Source: Dietzia timorensis (lineage in GTDB: Bacteria; Actinomycetota; Actinomycetes; Mycobacteriales; Mycobacteriaceae). Taken from it: 29,168 nucleotides of DNA. The stretch spans positions 1 to 29,168 of the forward strand of contig NZ_DYXM01000089.1 in assembly GCF_020742175.1 (NCBI RefSeq), in the 5' to 3' direction. The notes beneath the pieces are model-generated. The model ran no database searches. It was given only the letters and a program-made list of their open reading frames with translations, and was not told where the DNA came from. Within the stretch, counting starts at the first letter, position 1. The number at the start of each line of letters is the position of its first letter. Positions 7,101 to 15,039 of this stretch are shown one piece after another. The position numbers were made by a program, and so were the translations under genes.

Positions 7101-9615
7101 CGATGGCAAGCAGATCCCGACCTCGGCGATGGTCCCGCAGGGCGAGGTTTTCGCGCTCGTCCCGCCCGGTCACGAGCCGACGACCGACAAGTCCGGCGCG
7201 CCCCAGGTGCTCGAAACCCTCGACACCCCCGAGGGCTGGGGCCAATGGACTCTACAGCTGTGGAACCTCGACGGACTCGACAAGGTCGTCGTCCAGGACG
7301 CGGCCGGGGTCGCGCACGAAATCCGCGTCGGCAACCACGAGCTGCCCGCGCTCTGGGACACCGAGGACGAGCCGATCGAGTCGCTCACCGGCGTGGAGAG
7401 CGAGGACGGACTGCCGGTGCTCGCCGCGCGCCCGTGGCTCGACGTCCCGCCGCTGCCCGCCGGTACGCGTCCGTGGACGGTCCACATCCGCCGCTCGGGC
7501 ACTGCGGAATGGCATACCGTCGGCACCTACGCCCCAGAGTCCGAGCACGAGGGCTACCCGCTTTTCGACGACGCCGTCCTTTCGTTCTTCGGCCTGTCCG
7601 AATCCGAGCCGATCCTCGGCGGATTCGACATCCGCGTCGACGGGCCCGAGCACGCCCGCGTGGACCTGCGCATCTTCCTCGCCGAGGGTTTCTACGCCCA
7701 CTTCCCCGAATCGCCGCGGCTCCCCGGGCCGGATGGCGCCTCCCGCGCCGTCGCAGAGCTCAGCAGCGAGCCTGTCGACGGCGAAACGGGAGAGGGCGCG
7801 TCGGAAGCGGCCCTGTCGGTCTCCGCGGACACGCTGGAATTCGGCCCGACGACCAGGCGCCTGCGGGTGCAGGTCGCCTCCGGATCCCACGCCGAGACGC
7901 TCGTCATCCGGCCGCCTCGCCTGCGTTTCCGCATGTCGAGCAAGGGGATGGCGCCTGCGTGGTCCGATCAGTGCATCTCCCGCTCGCCGTTCGATTTCGA
8001 GCACTCGACGCTCGTGGTCCGCGATCCGTACGCGACCCTGCGCATCTCGCTGCTCCTCGTCGACGACAACGGCCGCACCGCTCAGCGCGCGGATTTCGAT
8101 CGCGACATGGACGGCACCTTCCGCATCGACGCCGGCCGTTTCGCCGAACGCGCCCGACTCATTCGCCGCGGCGAGCTCCGGGCGCAGGTCATCGACCCTG
8201 ACGCCGAGGGAACCCGCCATTTCAAGCGGACCGTTCCGCTTGTGCGCTTCGACGCGGTCACCGAGCAGAACATCACCCTCGACGGAAAGAACTTCCGGGT
8301 CACGGGAGCGGCGGAGGTCGACGACGTCGTGTGCCGCGTCTGGCAGCTCGAAAGGCCGTGGCTGCCGGCGATCTCGATCCCGGTCAACGATGGCTTCGCG
8401 CCGATGCCCTCCTCCCTCGAGGGGGCCGGCCGGCTCCGCGTGGACGTGGCCGTGGAGGATCCGTGGGACCCGGTCCCCGCCGGTCCACTCCCCCACCGCG
8501 GCACGACGTCGCTGCAGACTGCCTCCCGCTTTTCCAACACGGGCCTCGGCCTGCTCTCGCAGTTTCTCGCCGGGCGCGGCGCGGCGAGCTTCGTCCCCCA
8601 CGGGGTGCCCGAGTCGTGGAACGCCTGGGCGCTGCTCTCCCAGAACCTGCACCCCTCGACCGACCGCCCGCAGCGCCTCGAGCTCGCCGCGCACCTGCGG
8701 CAGTCCCCGCGCGCCGAGCTTGTCGGGCTCGACCGTTCGCTGTTGCCGTCCTCGCAGAAGCTCGCCGCGTTCATTTCCTCGGGCCTGGTCAACGAGCCGG
8801 TCGGGCCGGCCGAGCCGATGGGCGATCCCTGGGACCGTGCCGCCGCTGGCGCGCGCCGGTCGGTGTCGATCCCGGGCCGCACCCGCGAGGCGTGGATCGA
8901 CCTGTTCATCTCCATCGCGACCGTCGAGCAGCTTCCCCGCGAGAGCCGGGCACTGGTCACCAGCCACCTGCGGGAGGTCGGCGGCGACTCGCTGTTCAAC
9001 GTTCTCGCCTTCGGCGAGGATCCCCTGCAGGATTCGGTGCGCCTCGGGCTTCCCGAGGTCCAGGCGGCAATGGACCCCACCCTGCGCAACATGCTGCTGT
9101 CCCGGCCGACCATCCCCGGTCCGCTGCTCGACGCGTCGTCGCGCTGGGAGGGTCTGCTGTCGCTGCTGCGCACCGAGCAGTCCTTCAACGCAGGCTACGT
9201 GCGCGACCAGTTCGAGCGGATGCTCGGCAAGTACGAATCGCTGCGCCGCTTCCGGCCGCTGTACCGCCTCATCACCGAGCGCATCAAGGCACTTCCCGCG
9301 ACGGTCGAGGTCGACACCCGCCGTTCCGGGACGCGCCGGTCCAAGAAGGGCTCCCGCGCTCGCGGCGCGCAGGGTAATTCGGCGCAGGCCGTCGAGCTGC
9401 CGATGTGGGCCAATATCCCGCAGCTGACGTTCTCTCTGGCCCTGCTCGCCCGTGGCCACGCCTACGGCTATTTCAAGACCGGGCTCGACCAGGATCTGCT
9501 CGACCTGTGGGCACGTCTGGTCTCCCAGGCGCCACAGCAGATCGTCATCGACCTCGTGCTCGCCGAGGCCCACATCGCCCACATCCGCATGGGAGGATCG
9601 ACCTTCCTGCCCTGA
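4102..9615 (+). CDS. giant 1837-residue protein of unknown function
   Basis: I do not recognise this protein. Three regions are visible. Residues 1-930 are mainly helical, with a Pro/Ala-rich linker near 84-100 and many short amphipathic helices. Residues about 935-1475 are beta-rich and look like a chain of Ig-like or beta-sandwich modules of roughly 100-120 residues, with recurring phrases such as RPWTVHIRRSG, VDLRIFLAEGF, ATLRISLLLVDDNG and GRLRVDVAVEDPWDP. Residues about 1475-1837 are helical again, with a very basic linker (TRRSGTRRSKKGSRARG, about 1740-1756) and a conserved-looking end GGSTFLP. There is no signal peptide, transmembrane segment, Walker A motif or nuclease motif that I can see, so a cytoplasmic scaffold is likely. 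Codon use is native. It stands alone: no helicase, nuclease or ATPase partner lies next to it. Confidence 0.9.
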   Translation: MSKVESTERADSATLWHDIIPSVATLRPRHSDIRVAPGEQPVELTSPETTLDTALSLIPHLRDERSTLRTLFPQLPADIEIIIPSPAAKSETAAPPAPTVVSLGDVADLSPSKAAAASGVPNARLLGALVQSAILHGVPQPTPQSVYARRITGWLHGLAPLEAYLLHQAILGNRVPRALRVQTSGLAGLSRAEQLRTSFGTLLAADTELAALFDVIYNELNPLASSARSFHRVPELAEELLAGEHWGLPRGTRVSLGKLVGALHTELDAADGWLLISKAKKGAPREHWTVESLRETQRSMLQQLLRTGSAAPEELRDQLAKARVPLPHADDIDAWREFCGLEVVDGSMRVLDEPTDDDTVNENRAMVAAAFAKDPGSVLKANAPVLGTSVFPSVAAPNGETSEQIRRAAASPLAAAFGEDTFASLQEISMLTGVDFDSIMAELGHGTEPLAALESLGIPAAALLDELDELLTGPRSAQKAILMLWAVNRARGGGGAPAHFSEAKYELTGAMLRHPATFTDPDPAESWRLVLGSSWWHSPRWEKEFPGHTPSTDEVRRFNYVAELGQNVHRAMESAAFRAQADARIAATLAQAPAQDVSAAVIQKTSERTAARLDSDDSAETPKTLLEWEHMLTARLEGATLIVDADLRPEELTPLCAELGARIGDLPADPQTYADFVKRYPAATLSAVVGIASLNAYRGLYIVDDPMRDVYHGLVPTIGEALGLFESEDSPGSYGMMQEGLEAEFAQALRDLDLAEFVDLHTHHLADLIVAHAGLPVSAMGTIVDALTAFTTSVPHRTMHDVYQWLLDPSQREFFGTLPSGTQLLFQQAPTLSARMLNQAVDLVEAYPCADSAHDVGVGDPDDAALSTLVDVDSLPTMIREGLLDALRTQAAEAGSAPTRTTASRRAADRMQRPYLWLDGTDAVCVALPPVSKCADEPWIVSTGDDVTPVRPRRSLRDDETQTSLLRKPARRVAVIHPSFHTTVELRLFTTDFPVALFLPDGKQIPTSAMVPQGEVFALVPPGHEPTTDKSGAPQVLETLDTPEGWGQWTLQLWNLDGLDKVVVQDAAGVAHEIRVGNHELPALWDTEDEPIESLTGVESEDGLPVLAARPWLDVPPLPAGTRPWTVHIRRSGTAEWHTVGTYAPESEHEGYPLFDDAVLSFFGLSESEPILGGFDIRVDGPEHARVDLRIFLAEGFYAHFPESPRLPGPDGASRAVAELSSEPVDGETGEGASEAALSVSADTLEFGPTTRRLRVQVASGSHAETLVIRPPRLRFRMSSKGMAPAWSDQCISRSPFDFEHSTLVVRDPYATLRISLLLVDDNGRTAQRADFDRDMDGTFRIDAGRFAERARLIRRGELRAQVIDPDAEGTRHFKRTVPLVRFDAVTEQNITLDGKNFRVTGAAEVDDVVCRVWQLERPWLPAISIPVNDGFAPMPSSLEGAGRLRVDVAVEDPWDPVPAGPLPHRGTTSLQTASRFSNTGLGLLSQFLAGRGAASFVPHGVPESWNAWALLSQNLHPSTDRPQRLELAAHLRQSPRAELVGLDRSLLPSSQKLAAFISSGLVNEPVGPAEPMGDPWDRAAAGARRSVSIPGRTREAWIDLFISIATVEQLPRESRALVTSHLREVGGDSLFNVLAFGEDPLQDSVRLGLPEVQAAMDPTLRNMLLSRPTIPGPLLDASSRWEGLLSLLRTEQSFNAGYVRDQFERMLGKYESLRRFRPLYRLITERIKALPATVEVDTRRSGTRRSKKGSRARGAQGNSAQAVELPMWANIPQLTFSLALLARGHAYGYFKTGLDQDLLDLWARLVSQAPQQIVIDLVLAEAHIAHIRMGGSTFLP

Positions 9616-9664
9616 GCCGGTCCTTCCCCCAGTCGCCCGCGCTCACGCGCGCGGCGCACACACG

Positions 9665-9676
9665 CATAAATTTATG
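9665..9676. promoter_or_regulatory. AT-rich palindrome upstream of the WXG-like pair
   Basis: CATAAATTTATG is a perfect 12-bp palindrome in an otherwise GC-rich gap and contains a TANNNT match (TAAATT, 9667-9672). A GACGTCGG / CCGACGTC inverted repeat follows at 9676-9683 and 9704-9711. Together they may form the promoter and control region of the gene pair starting at 9744. Confidence 0.35.
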
Positions 9677-9743
9677 ACGTCGGGGGAGCCGGCCCGCGCC
9701 CTGCCGACGTCGTCATAGGTGTACCCGTAGCGGAAGGACACCC

Positions 9744-10060
9744 ATGGCCGACACTCCCCCGTCCGGCGGCTCCATGTATGCCGACTATCCGCAGATCCGC
9801 GCGGCCGTACGCGGAATCTCCGGCGCCGGTGGTTCGCTCGGCGGGGTCAGGTCCGTGGGCGCCGGCTACATAGTCGACGGCCTCTGGGCCAGCGCGCTGG
9901 GGAAGGCGAGCCTCGACGCCGACATTCCCTGTCCGACTACGCGATGCTGCTCTCCACACGGCTGAAGGCCTGTGCCTCCGCCGCGCAGTCGACGGTCGAC
10001 GAGCTCGTGCTCACCGACACCGAATTCGCCACGCTCCTGCGAGAAACGCTCCCCGAATGA
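9744..10060 (+). pseudogene. EspC/WXG-like small secreted protein gene, frameshifted
   Basis: The frame opened by ATG 9744 (GGAAGGA ribosome-binding site) ends early at 9965 with an implausible tail (CPTTRCCSPHG). If one base is restored in the C run at 9927-9929, the reading continues sensibly (LSDYAMLLSTRLKACASAAQ and on to LLRETLPE) to TGA 10058-10060. The stop then overlaps the next gene's start as ATGA, which confirms that this was the original frame. The repaired product is about 105 residues, helical, and ends STVDELVLTDTEF, like EspC-type type VII secretion targets. The cause is either a true one-base deletion or a sequencing error. There is no canonical slippery heptamer for programmed -1 frameshifting. 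Confidence 0.75.
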
Positions 10061-11094
10061 GCCCTGCCGCCGGCAATCCGACCCTCGCCGACCTCGTCTC
10101 GTGGACCCCGGTCAGCCTGCGCGACGAGGCCACGGCCCTCGACAGCTCCCTCGAGAACATCGCCATCGCCCGCGAGGGCCTCGCCTCCACACTCGAAACC
10201 CTGCCCGCTGTGTGGACCGGCATTTCGGCCGATGCGGTGCGTAACGCGATAGTTCGTGAACGTCGTTATGTCGACGTGCTCGAAAAAGTATTTCTTAAGT
10301 TACGACGCTGCTACAACGATGCCTACCAGGATGTTTCCGTTTCCCACGACACTTTTATGACGGTGCTTTCCGGCATCTTGTCCGACGGCTTTTCCGTCGA
10401 TCACGGGCAATCCGCGACCGGGCCGATAACGGTGTCGACGGTGGCCGCCGCGCGCTCGGATTCGGGCGCCGACGGCGCCCGGCTCGCCGCCGCGGAGCGC
10501 GCCGCCGAGTCGATCGCGCGCGCCGCGGCAGCCGTGCTCGATGCCGACAGCCGGCACGCCGAAGCCATCGCCACTCTCGTCGCCGAGTCGGATGCCGACT
10601 CGGCGCGGCCGCCTGCCGCCAACCCGGAGTCGTTGGCAACGGCGAAGGACGAAAAACACCTCACCCCACACCGCTACGGATCGAACGGATTATTGGGTCC
10701 GACGGCGACCCAACTCGCGGTCAATGGGCTTGCGCTCGCCCCCTATGCCGGAGGCTCGATCCTCGTCGGCGACCTCATGTTGGACATGGCGGAAAACAGG
10801 GCCCCGCTCGGCGAGGCTCTGGTGGATGCGTTCGGGGCGAAGCTGTCCGGGCGGGTGGGAAAAACTCTGGGCTCGGGTCTCTATCTGGCCGGGGCCGAGA
10901 AGGCGGGCTACGCGGTGGGCGAGGTCTTCGGACCGGAAATGGTCGGCGGAGGGATCGATGCCGTGCTCGATGCGACGGTCGGCACAGCCGGGCGCAGCAT
11001 CGACGAGCGCTGGGGCACCCAGTTCTTCGGCCCGCACACCAATGAACAGCTCACGCGGCGGGCGCTGCGTGACCAGGAAGAATACGGAGGCTAG
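10057..11094 (+). CDS. WxG-motif protein, candidate type VII secretion substrate
   Basis: A 345-residue protein whose first ~110 residues look like a helical hairpin with the WxG turn at residues 53-55 (LPAVWTGISADAV), as in WXG100/ESX proteins. An Ala/Asp-rich linker (about 125-205) follows. The C-terminal ~130 residues are rich in Gly, Ala and hydrophobic residues (APYAGGSILVGDLMLD, KTLGSGLYLAGAEKAG), as in proteins that insert into or lie along membranes. Its start overlaps the stop of the frameshifted partner (ATGA), so the two were translationally coupled. The pairing resembles ESX target heterodimers with one long partner. No secretion machinery is encoded in the window and no toxin motif is visible. 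Codons around 10240-10400 are less GC-rich than the neighbours. Confidence 0.8.
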   Translation: MSPAAGNPTLADLVSWTPVSLRDEATALDSSLENIAIAREGLASTLETLPAVWTGISADAVRNAIVRERRYVDVLEKVFLKLRRCYNDAYQDVSVSHDTFMTVLSGILSDGFSVDHGQSATGPITVSTVAAARSDSGADGARLAAAERAAESIARAAAAVLDADSRHAEAIATLVAESDADSARPPAANPESLATAKDEKHLTPHRYGSNGLLGPTATQLAVNGLALAPYAGGSILVGDLMLDMAENRAPLGEALVDAFGAKLSGRVGKTLGSGLYLAGAEKAGYAVGEVFGPEMVGGGIDAVLDATVGTAGRSIDERWGTQFFGPHTNEQLTRRALRDQEEYGG

Positions 11095-11864
11095 TCGCTC
11101 TCGTGTCCGAGCAGCGTGGCGTGCAGCCGGTCGACCTCATCGGCGCTTATTCCCACGCCGTCGATGAGGTATTTGCGGGCCGAGCCAAATTCGGCATCGA
11201 TCGCCTCCAGGGACGCGATGATGTATTCGTCACGTGCATGGAGCAGCTCGATCAGAGTGTCCGCACGCTCCGGCGCGTGCTCGCGGAACATTGCAGCCAA
11301 ATCTGCGACCCACGCCTCCGAACGGCGGTTGGTCTCCAGATAGTCCGCAAGAATGTCCTCGCGCCCGGCACCTGCGAGAAGCTGCAGCACCGCAGACACG
11401 AACCCGGTGCGGTCCTTCCCCACCGTGCAATGCACGACGACCGGACCAGCCGAGGCGATCACCGCCTCGAACGCCGGGCGAAGCCGCTCCCGGAATCCGG
11501 CGTCGACCACGAACGAGCGGTACACGCGAAGCATTTCCGACCGCGCTTTCTCCGGGGTCGCCTCTTCGTCATACCCGACGATGGTCGCCGCCGAGCTGGA
11601 CTCCCCGAGCACGTCGACGTGCACGTAGTCCGCGCCGATGACGTCGTGGTCCGGATTCTTTTCCACCTCTTCGGGCCTGCGCAGATCGACGATCGTGCGG
11701 AGACCGATCCGCGCCAGCGCCTCTGCGTCCGCGTCGGATGGGGCGACGATGTTGGCGCGGAAGAAGTACCCGCGCCGCATGGGTCCGTCCGGCGTCTCGT
11801 ACCCGGGCCCGGCTACGTCGCGGAAGTTGTGCATCGACTCAAGATGCAGATCGTCTACCGCCAT
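11091..11864 (-). CDS. ptpB: PtpB-like tyrosine-protein phosphatase
   Basis: This 257-residue protein carries the phosphatase P-loop HCTVGKDRTGF (Cys-x5-Arg). The lysine in the loop is typical of mycobacterial PtpB and related triple-specificity or lipid-like phosphatases (family usually ~270 residues). The N-terminal NFRDVAG and the RGYFFRAN and TIVDLRRPEEVEKNPDHD segments are also characteristic. The protein has no obvious signal peptide. The ATG at 11864 follows GGAGG with 6-nt spacing, so a longer reading back to 11954 is rejected. The gene is divergent from ppc. Its TAG stop shares the CTAG tetranucleotide (11091-11094) with the stop of the convergent WxG gene. Confidence 0.92.
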   Translation of the reverse strand: MAVDDLHLESMHNFRDVAGPGYETPDGPMRRGYFFRANIVAPSDADAEALARIGLRTIVDLRRPEEVEKNPDHDVIGADYVHVDVLGESSSAATIVGYDEEATPEKARSEMLRVYRSFVVDAGFRERLRPAFEAVIASAGPVVVHCTVGKDRTGFVSAVLQLLAGAGREDILADYLETNRRSEAWVADLAAMFREHAPERADTLIELLHARDEYIIASLEAIDAEFGSARKYLIDGVGISADEVDRLHATLLGHESD

Positions 11865-11955
11865 CGAATTCCTCCGCCCCTGGACAAGCCCGCCAACGTT
11901 CTCTTCCACCCTGCCACGCTGATCCTCGCCGCGGGCGCCGCCCCGCAGATCCACC

Positions 11956-11961
11956 TAGGGT
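11956..11961 (+). promoter_or_regulatory. -10 box, leaderless ppc start
   Basis: TAGGGT fits TANNNT and ends 7 nt before the ATG at 11969. The ATG has no good Shine-Dalgarno sequence. The divergent 104-bp gap to ptpB must hold both promoters. Confidence 0.45.
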
Positions 11962-11968
11962 TGGGTTC

Positions 11969-14854
11969 ATGACTTCCGTAGACAATGGCTCCAACGCATC
12001 CGGCGAGAATGGCGACACGCAGAAATCCGACCCGCTGGCTTCGGTGATCTCCGCGGAAGTCGAACGCAACGACCCCCTGTCGCAGGCGGTCCAGCCCATG
12101 CGCGACGACGTGCGCTTCCTCGGCGGGGTTCTCGGCGATACCGTCCGCGAGCAGGCGGGCGAAGAGGTTTTCGACCTGGTCGAATCCGCGCGGCAGACCG
12201 CGTTCGCGGTGCGCCGCTCCGAGGTCGACCGCGGCGCCACCTTCGACGTGCTCTCCGATATCTCCCCGCAGCACGCGATCGACGTGATCCGCGCGTTCTC
12301 CCTGTTCGCGCTACTGGCGAACATCGCCGAAGACCTGCACGCCGAGCGCCGCCGGGCCTTCCACATCTCCAACGGCGAACCGCCGCGGGACGGGGATCTC
12401 GCTCGCACGTGGGAGAAGATCGAGGATTCCGGGGATTCCGAGGCCGGCTGGGCCGCGCTTCGCCGCACGGCCCGCGTGGTTCCCGTGCTCACCGCCCACC
12501 CCACCGAAACCCGGCGTCGTTCGGTTTTCCACATCACCCGCCGCATCACCGCGCTCATGCGCGAGCGCGACAAGCTCGACGACGGTAGCGCCGAGCGCGC
12601 CGACATCGAGCTCGATATCCGCCGCCAGGTTCTCCTGCTGTGGGACACGGCGATCATCCGCTCGCAGCGCCCCCGCATCGAGGACGAAATCCTCACAGGA
12701 CTGCAGTATCACGAGGCCACTCTCATCGACGTGATCCCCAAGCTGAACAGGGAGATCGCCGATCGCCTCGACACCGAACGCGCCGTGGTCCGGCCCGGCT
12801 CGTGGATCGGCGGCGACCGCGACGGCAACCCGTACGTCACGGGCGAGGTCGTGGGCTTTGCGACCTCACGCGCCGCCGCCGTCATCCAGAATTATTACGA
12901 CGAGCAGCTGCGACTTCTCGAGAACGAGCTGAGCCTGTCGGGCCGGCTGGTCGAGGTGTCGGATGATCTCATCGCGCTGGCGGACGACCTGGTCTCGCGC
13001 GGCGACGACGAGGCGGCGCGGCGCGACGTGCCCTACCGCCGCGCCGTACGTTCGGTGCGCCGCAAGCTCGCCGCGCGCGCCGCGGCGCACACCATTGCCG
13101 GCGTCCGCGTCCCGGTCGACCACATGGGCCGGGCCATCGGCTCGGACTCCGATCCCGCGTACGAACGGCCCGAGGATATGCAGGCGGACCTGCAGGTTAT
13201 CGCCGATTCGCTCAACACGGTGGGCGCCGGAATCGTCGCAGATTCGCGCCTGTCGACGCTGCAGTGGGCGCTGCGCACGTTCGGATTCCACCTGCAGGCG
13301 CTCGATATGCGGCAGAACTCGGACACCCACGAGGAGGTGCTCGCCGAGCTGTTCGCGGTCGCCGGCGTCACCGACGACTACGCCTCGCTCGACGAGGCCG
13401 AGCGCGTCGAGGTGCTGCTGCGGGAGCTGTCCTATGACCGGCCGCTGTTGGGGGCGCGCGCGGAGCTGTCCGAGCAAACCGAGAAGGAGCTCGAGGTGCT
13501 GCGCGCTGCGGCCCGCGCCGTCGACGCGTTCGGCGAAGGCGTGATCCCGCACTACATCGTCTCGATGTGCCAGTCGGTGTCGGACCTGCTCGAGCCGGCG
13601 ATCCTGCTCAAGGAGGTCGGGCTGCTGCGCGGCGCCCCGGACGCGCCGCGCTCGGAGGTGCGTCTCATCCCGCTGCTCGAGACTATCGAGGACCTCGCCG
13701 CGGGCGCCGATATCCTGCGCGACTACCTTGCGCACGAGCCGATGCGGAAGCTCGTCGCCTCGCAGGGGAACCTGCAGGAGATCATGCTCGGCTACTCCGA
13801 TTCCAATAAGGACGGCGGCTACCTCGCCGCGAACTGGTCGCTCTACCAGGGCGAACTGGAGCTCGTCGCGCTCGGCGAGGAGCTCGGCGTGGACCTGCGC
13901 TTCTTCCACGGACGTGGCGGCTCGGTGGGCCGCGGCGGCGGCAATTCGTACGAGGCGATCCTGTCGCAGCCGCCGGGCGCGGTGCGCGGGGCGCTGCGTA
14001 TCACCGAGCAGGGTGAGGTCCTCTCGGCGAAGTATTCCGAGCCGGGCCGGGCGCGCCGCAACCTCGAGGCGCTCGTCGCCGCCACCATCGAATCGTCCGT
14101 GCTCAACGTCGAGGGCCTCGGCGACAAGGCGGAGGCGGCGTACGACGTCATGGCCGATCTGTCGCGCCGGGGTCGCGAGGCTTATGGCTCCCTGGTCCAC
14201 GAGGACCCGGGGTTCATCGAGTACTTCACCACGTCGACGCCGCTGTCGGAGATCGGCGAGCTCAACATCGGCTCGCGCCCCACCTCCCGCAAGCAGACGA
14301 ACAGCGTCGAGGACCTGCGCGCCATCCCCTGGGTGCTGTCGTGGTCGCAGTCGCGCGTGATGCTGCCGGGCTGGTTCGGCATGGGCACCGCGCTGTCGGA
14401 TTGGCTGGATGACGGCGGACCCGGCAGCGCCCCCGGCGACCGCTCCGCTCGCCTCGCGCAGCTGCGGGAGCTTAATGCGACGTGGCCGTTCTTCCGGACG
14501 ACCATGTCGAATATGGCGCAGGTGATGGCGAAGGCGGATATGGGCCTGGCCGGCCAATACGCCTCGCTGGTGGCGGATGAATCGACGCGCGAGCGGGTGT
14601 TCTCGCGGATCTTGTCGGAGTTCGAACTGACCCGCGACGTGCTGCTCGAGATCACCGAGCAGTCCTCGCTGCTCGACGACAACCCGGCGCTCGCGCGATC
14701 CGTGCGCAACCGGTTCCCGTACCTGGAGCCGCTCAACGTGCTGCAGGTCGAGCTGCTGCGGCGCTTCCGCGCGGGCGACGACGATCCGCTCATCCGCACC
14801 GGGATTCAGCTGACGATGAACGGGCTCGCGACGGCGCTGCGCAACACCGGATAG
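11969..14854 (+). CDS. ppc: phosphoenolpyruvate carboxylase
   Basis: A 961-residue enzyme that carboxylates phosphoenolpyruvate to oxaloacetate, the main anaplerotic step. All hallmark motifs are present: VLTAHPTETRRR with the catalytic histidine, GSWIGGDRDGNPYVT, LGYSDSNKDGGYLAANW, FFHGRGGSVGRGGG and QPPGAVRGALRITEQGE. The C-terminus ends RNTG, matching the invariant QNTG-type end that contributes to the active and allosteric sites. It is slightly longer than the ~920-residue corynebacterial enzymes because of a polar N-terminal extension of about 30-40 residues rich in Ser, Asn and Asp. The ATG at 11969 is supported by the -10 spacing; a much longer in-frame reading from 11738 overlaps ptpB and is rejected. 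Confidence 0.97.
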   Translation: MTSVDNGSNASGENGDTQKSDPLASVISAEVERNDPLSQAVQPMRDDVRFLGGVLGDTVREQAGEEVFDLVESARQTAFAVRRSEVDRGATFDVLSDISPQHAIDVIRAFSLFALLANIAEDLHAERRRAFHISNGEPPRDGDLARTWEKIEDSGDSEAGWAALRRTARVVPVLTAHPTETRRRSVFHITRRITALMRERDKLDDGSAERADIELDIRRQVLLLWDTAIIRSQRPRIEDEILTGLQYHEATLIDVIPKLNREIADRLDTERAVVRPGSWIGGDRDGNPYVTGEVVGFATSRAAAVIQNYYDEQLRLLENELSLSGRLVEVSDDLIALADDLVSRGDDEAARRDVPYRRAVRSVRRKLAARAAAHTIAGVRVPVDHMGRAIGSDSDPAYERPEDMQADLQVIADSLNTVGAGIVADSRLSTLQWALRTFGFHLQALDMRQNSDTHEEVLAELFAVAGVTDDYASLDEAERVEVLLRELSYDRPLLGARAELSEQTEKELEVLRAAARAVDAFGEGVIPHYIVSMCQSVSDLLEPAILLKEVGLLRGAPDAPRSEVRLIPLLETIEDLAAGADILRDYLAHEPMRKLVASQGNLQEIMLGYSDSNKDGGYLAANWSLYQGELELVALGEELGVDLRFFHGRGGSVGRGGGNSYEAILSQPPGAVRGALRITEQGEVLSAKYSEPGRARRNLEALVAATIESSVLNVEGLGDKAEAAYDVMADLSRRGREAYGSLVHEDPGFIEYFTTSTPLSEIGELNIGSRPTSRKQTNSVEDLRAIPWVLSWSQSRVMLPGWFGMGTALSDWLDDGGPGSAPGDRSARLAQLRELNATWPFFRTTMSNMAQVMAKADMGLAGQYASLVADESTRERVFSRILSEFELTRDVLLEITEQSSLLDDNPALARSVRNRFPYLEPLNVLQVELLRRFRAGDDDPLIRTGIQLTMNGLATALRNTG

Positions 14855-14959
14855 CCGGGGGCTGGGGCGCTTTCCGCCGCGGGGCGGCCCGCTCGGCCCT
14901 CCCACGCGGGGATTTCAGGCGCCTTACGCCTTCCCGGGCAACAACCACCGCGAAACGGT

Positions 14960-14990
14960 ACGAAATCGCTCGTTCTGCGACGATTTTCGT
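14960..14990 (+). terminator. possible ppc terminator
   Basis: ACGAAATCG pairs with CGATTTTCGT (one bulged base) around a 12-nt loop, about 105 bp after the ppc stop. The stem is weak and the T run lies inside it, so confidence is low. Confidence 0.25.
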
Positions 14991-15039
14991 GCACTTTCGT
15001 GGTGTTTCTATGCCGGAAGTGAACCAGGTTCGGCTCTCA

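Noticed and set aside
6974..9427. 817-codon open frame on the plus strand inside the giant gene
   Set aside because: Its translation is almost only Ser, Arg, Pro and Ala, the typical shadow of a GC-rich gene in another frame, and it lies wholly within a well-supported coding sequence.
7252..9582. 776-codon antisense frame opposite the giant gene
   Set aside because: Arg/Glu/Gly-rich antisense shadow with no domain and no ribosome-binding site; third-position GC bias fits the plus-strand frame.
9920..9935. Programmed -1 ribosomal frameshift in the WXG/EspC-like gene
   Set aside because: There is no X-XXY-YYZ slippery heptamer at the junction (ATTCCCTG) and no evident downstream pseudoknot. 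A lost C in a C run explains the break more simply.
12866..14905. 679-codon antisense frame opposite ppc
   Set aside because: Low-complexity antisense shadow of a fully conserved ppc gene.
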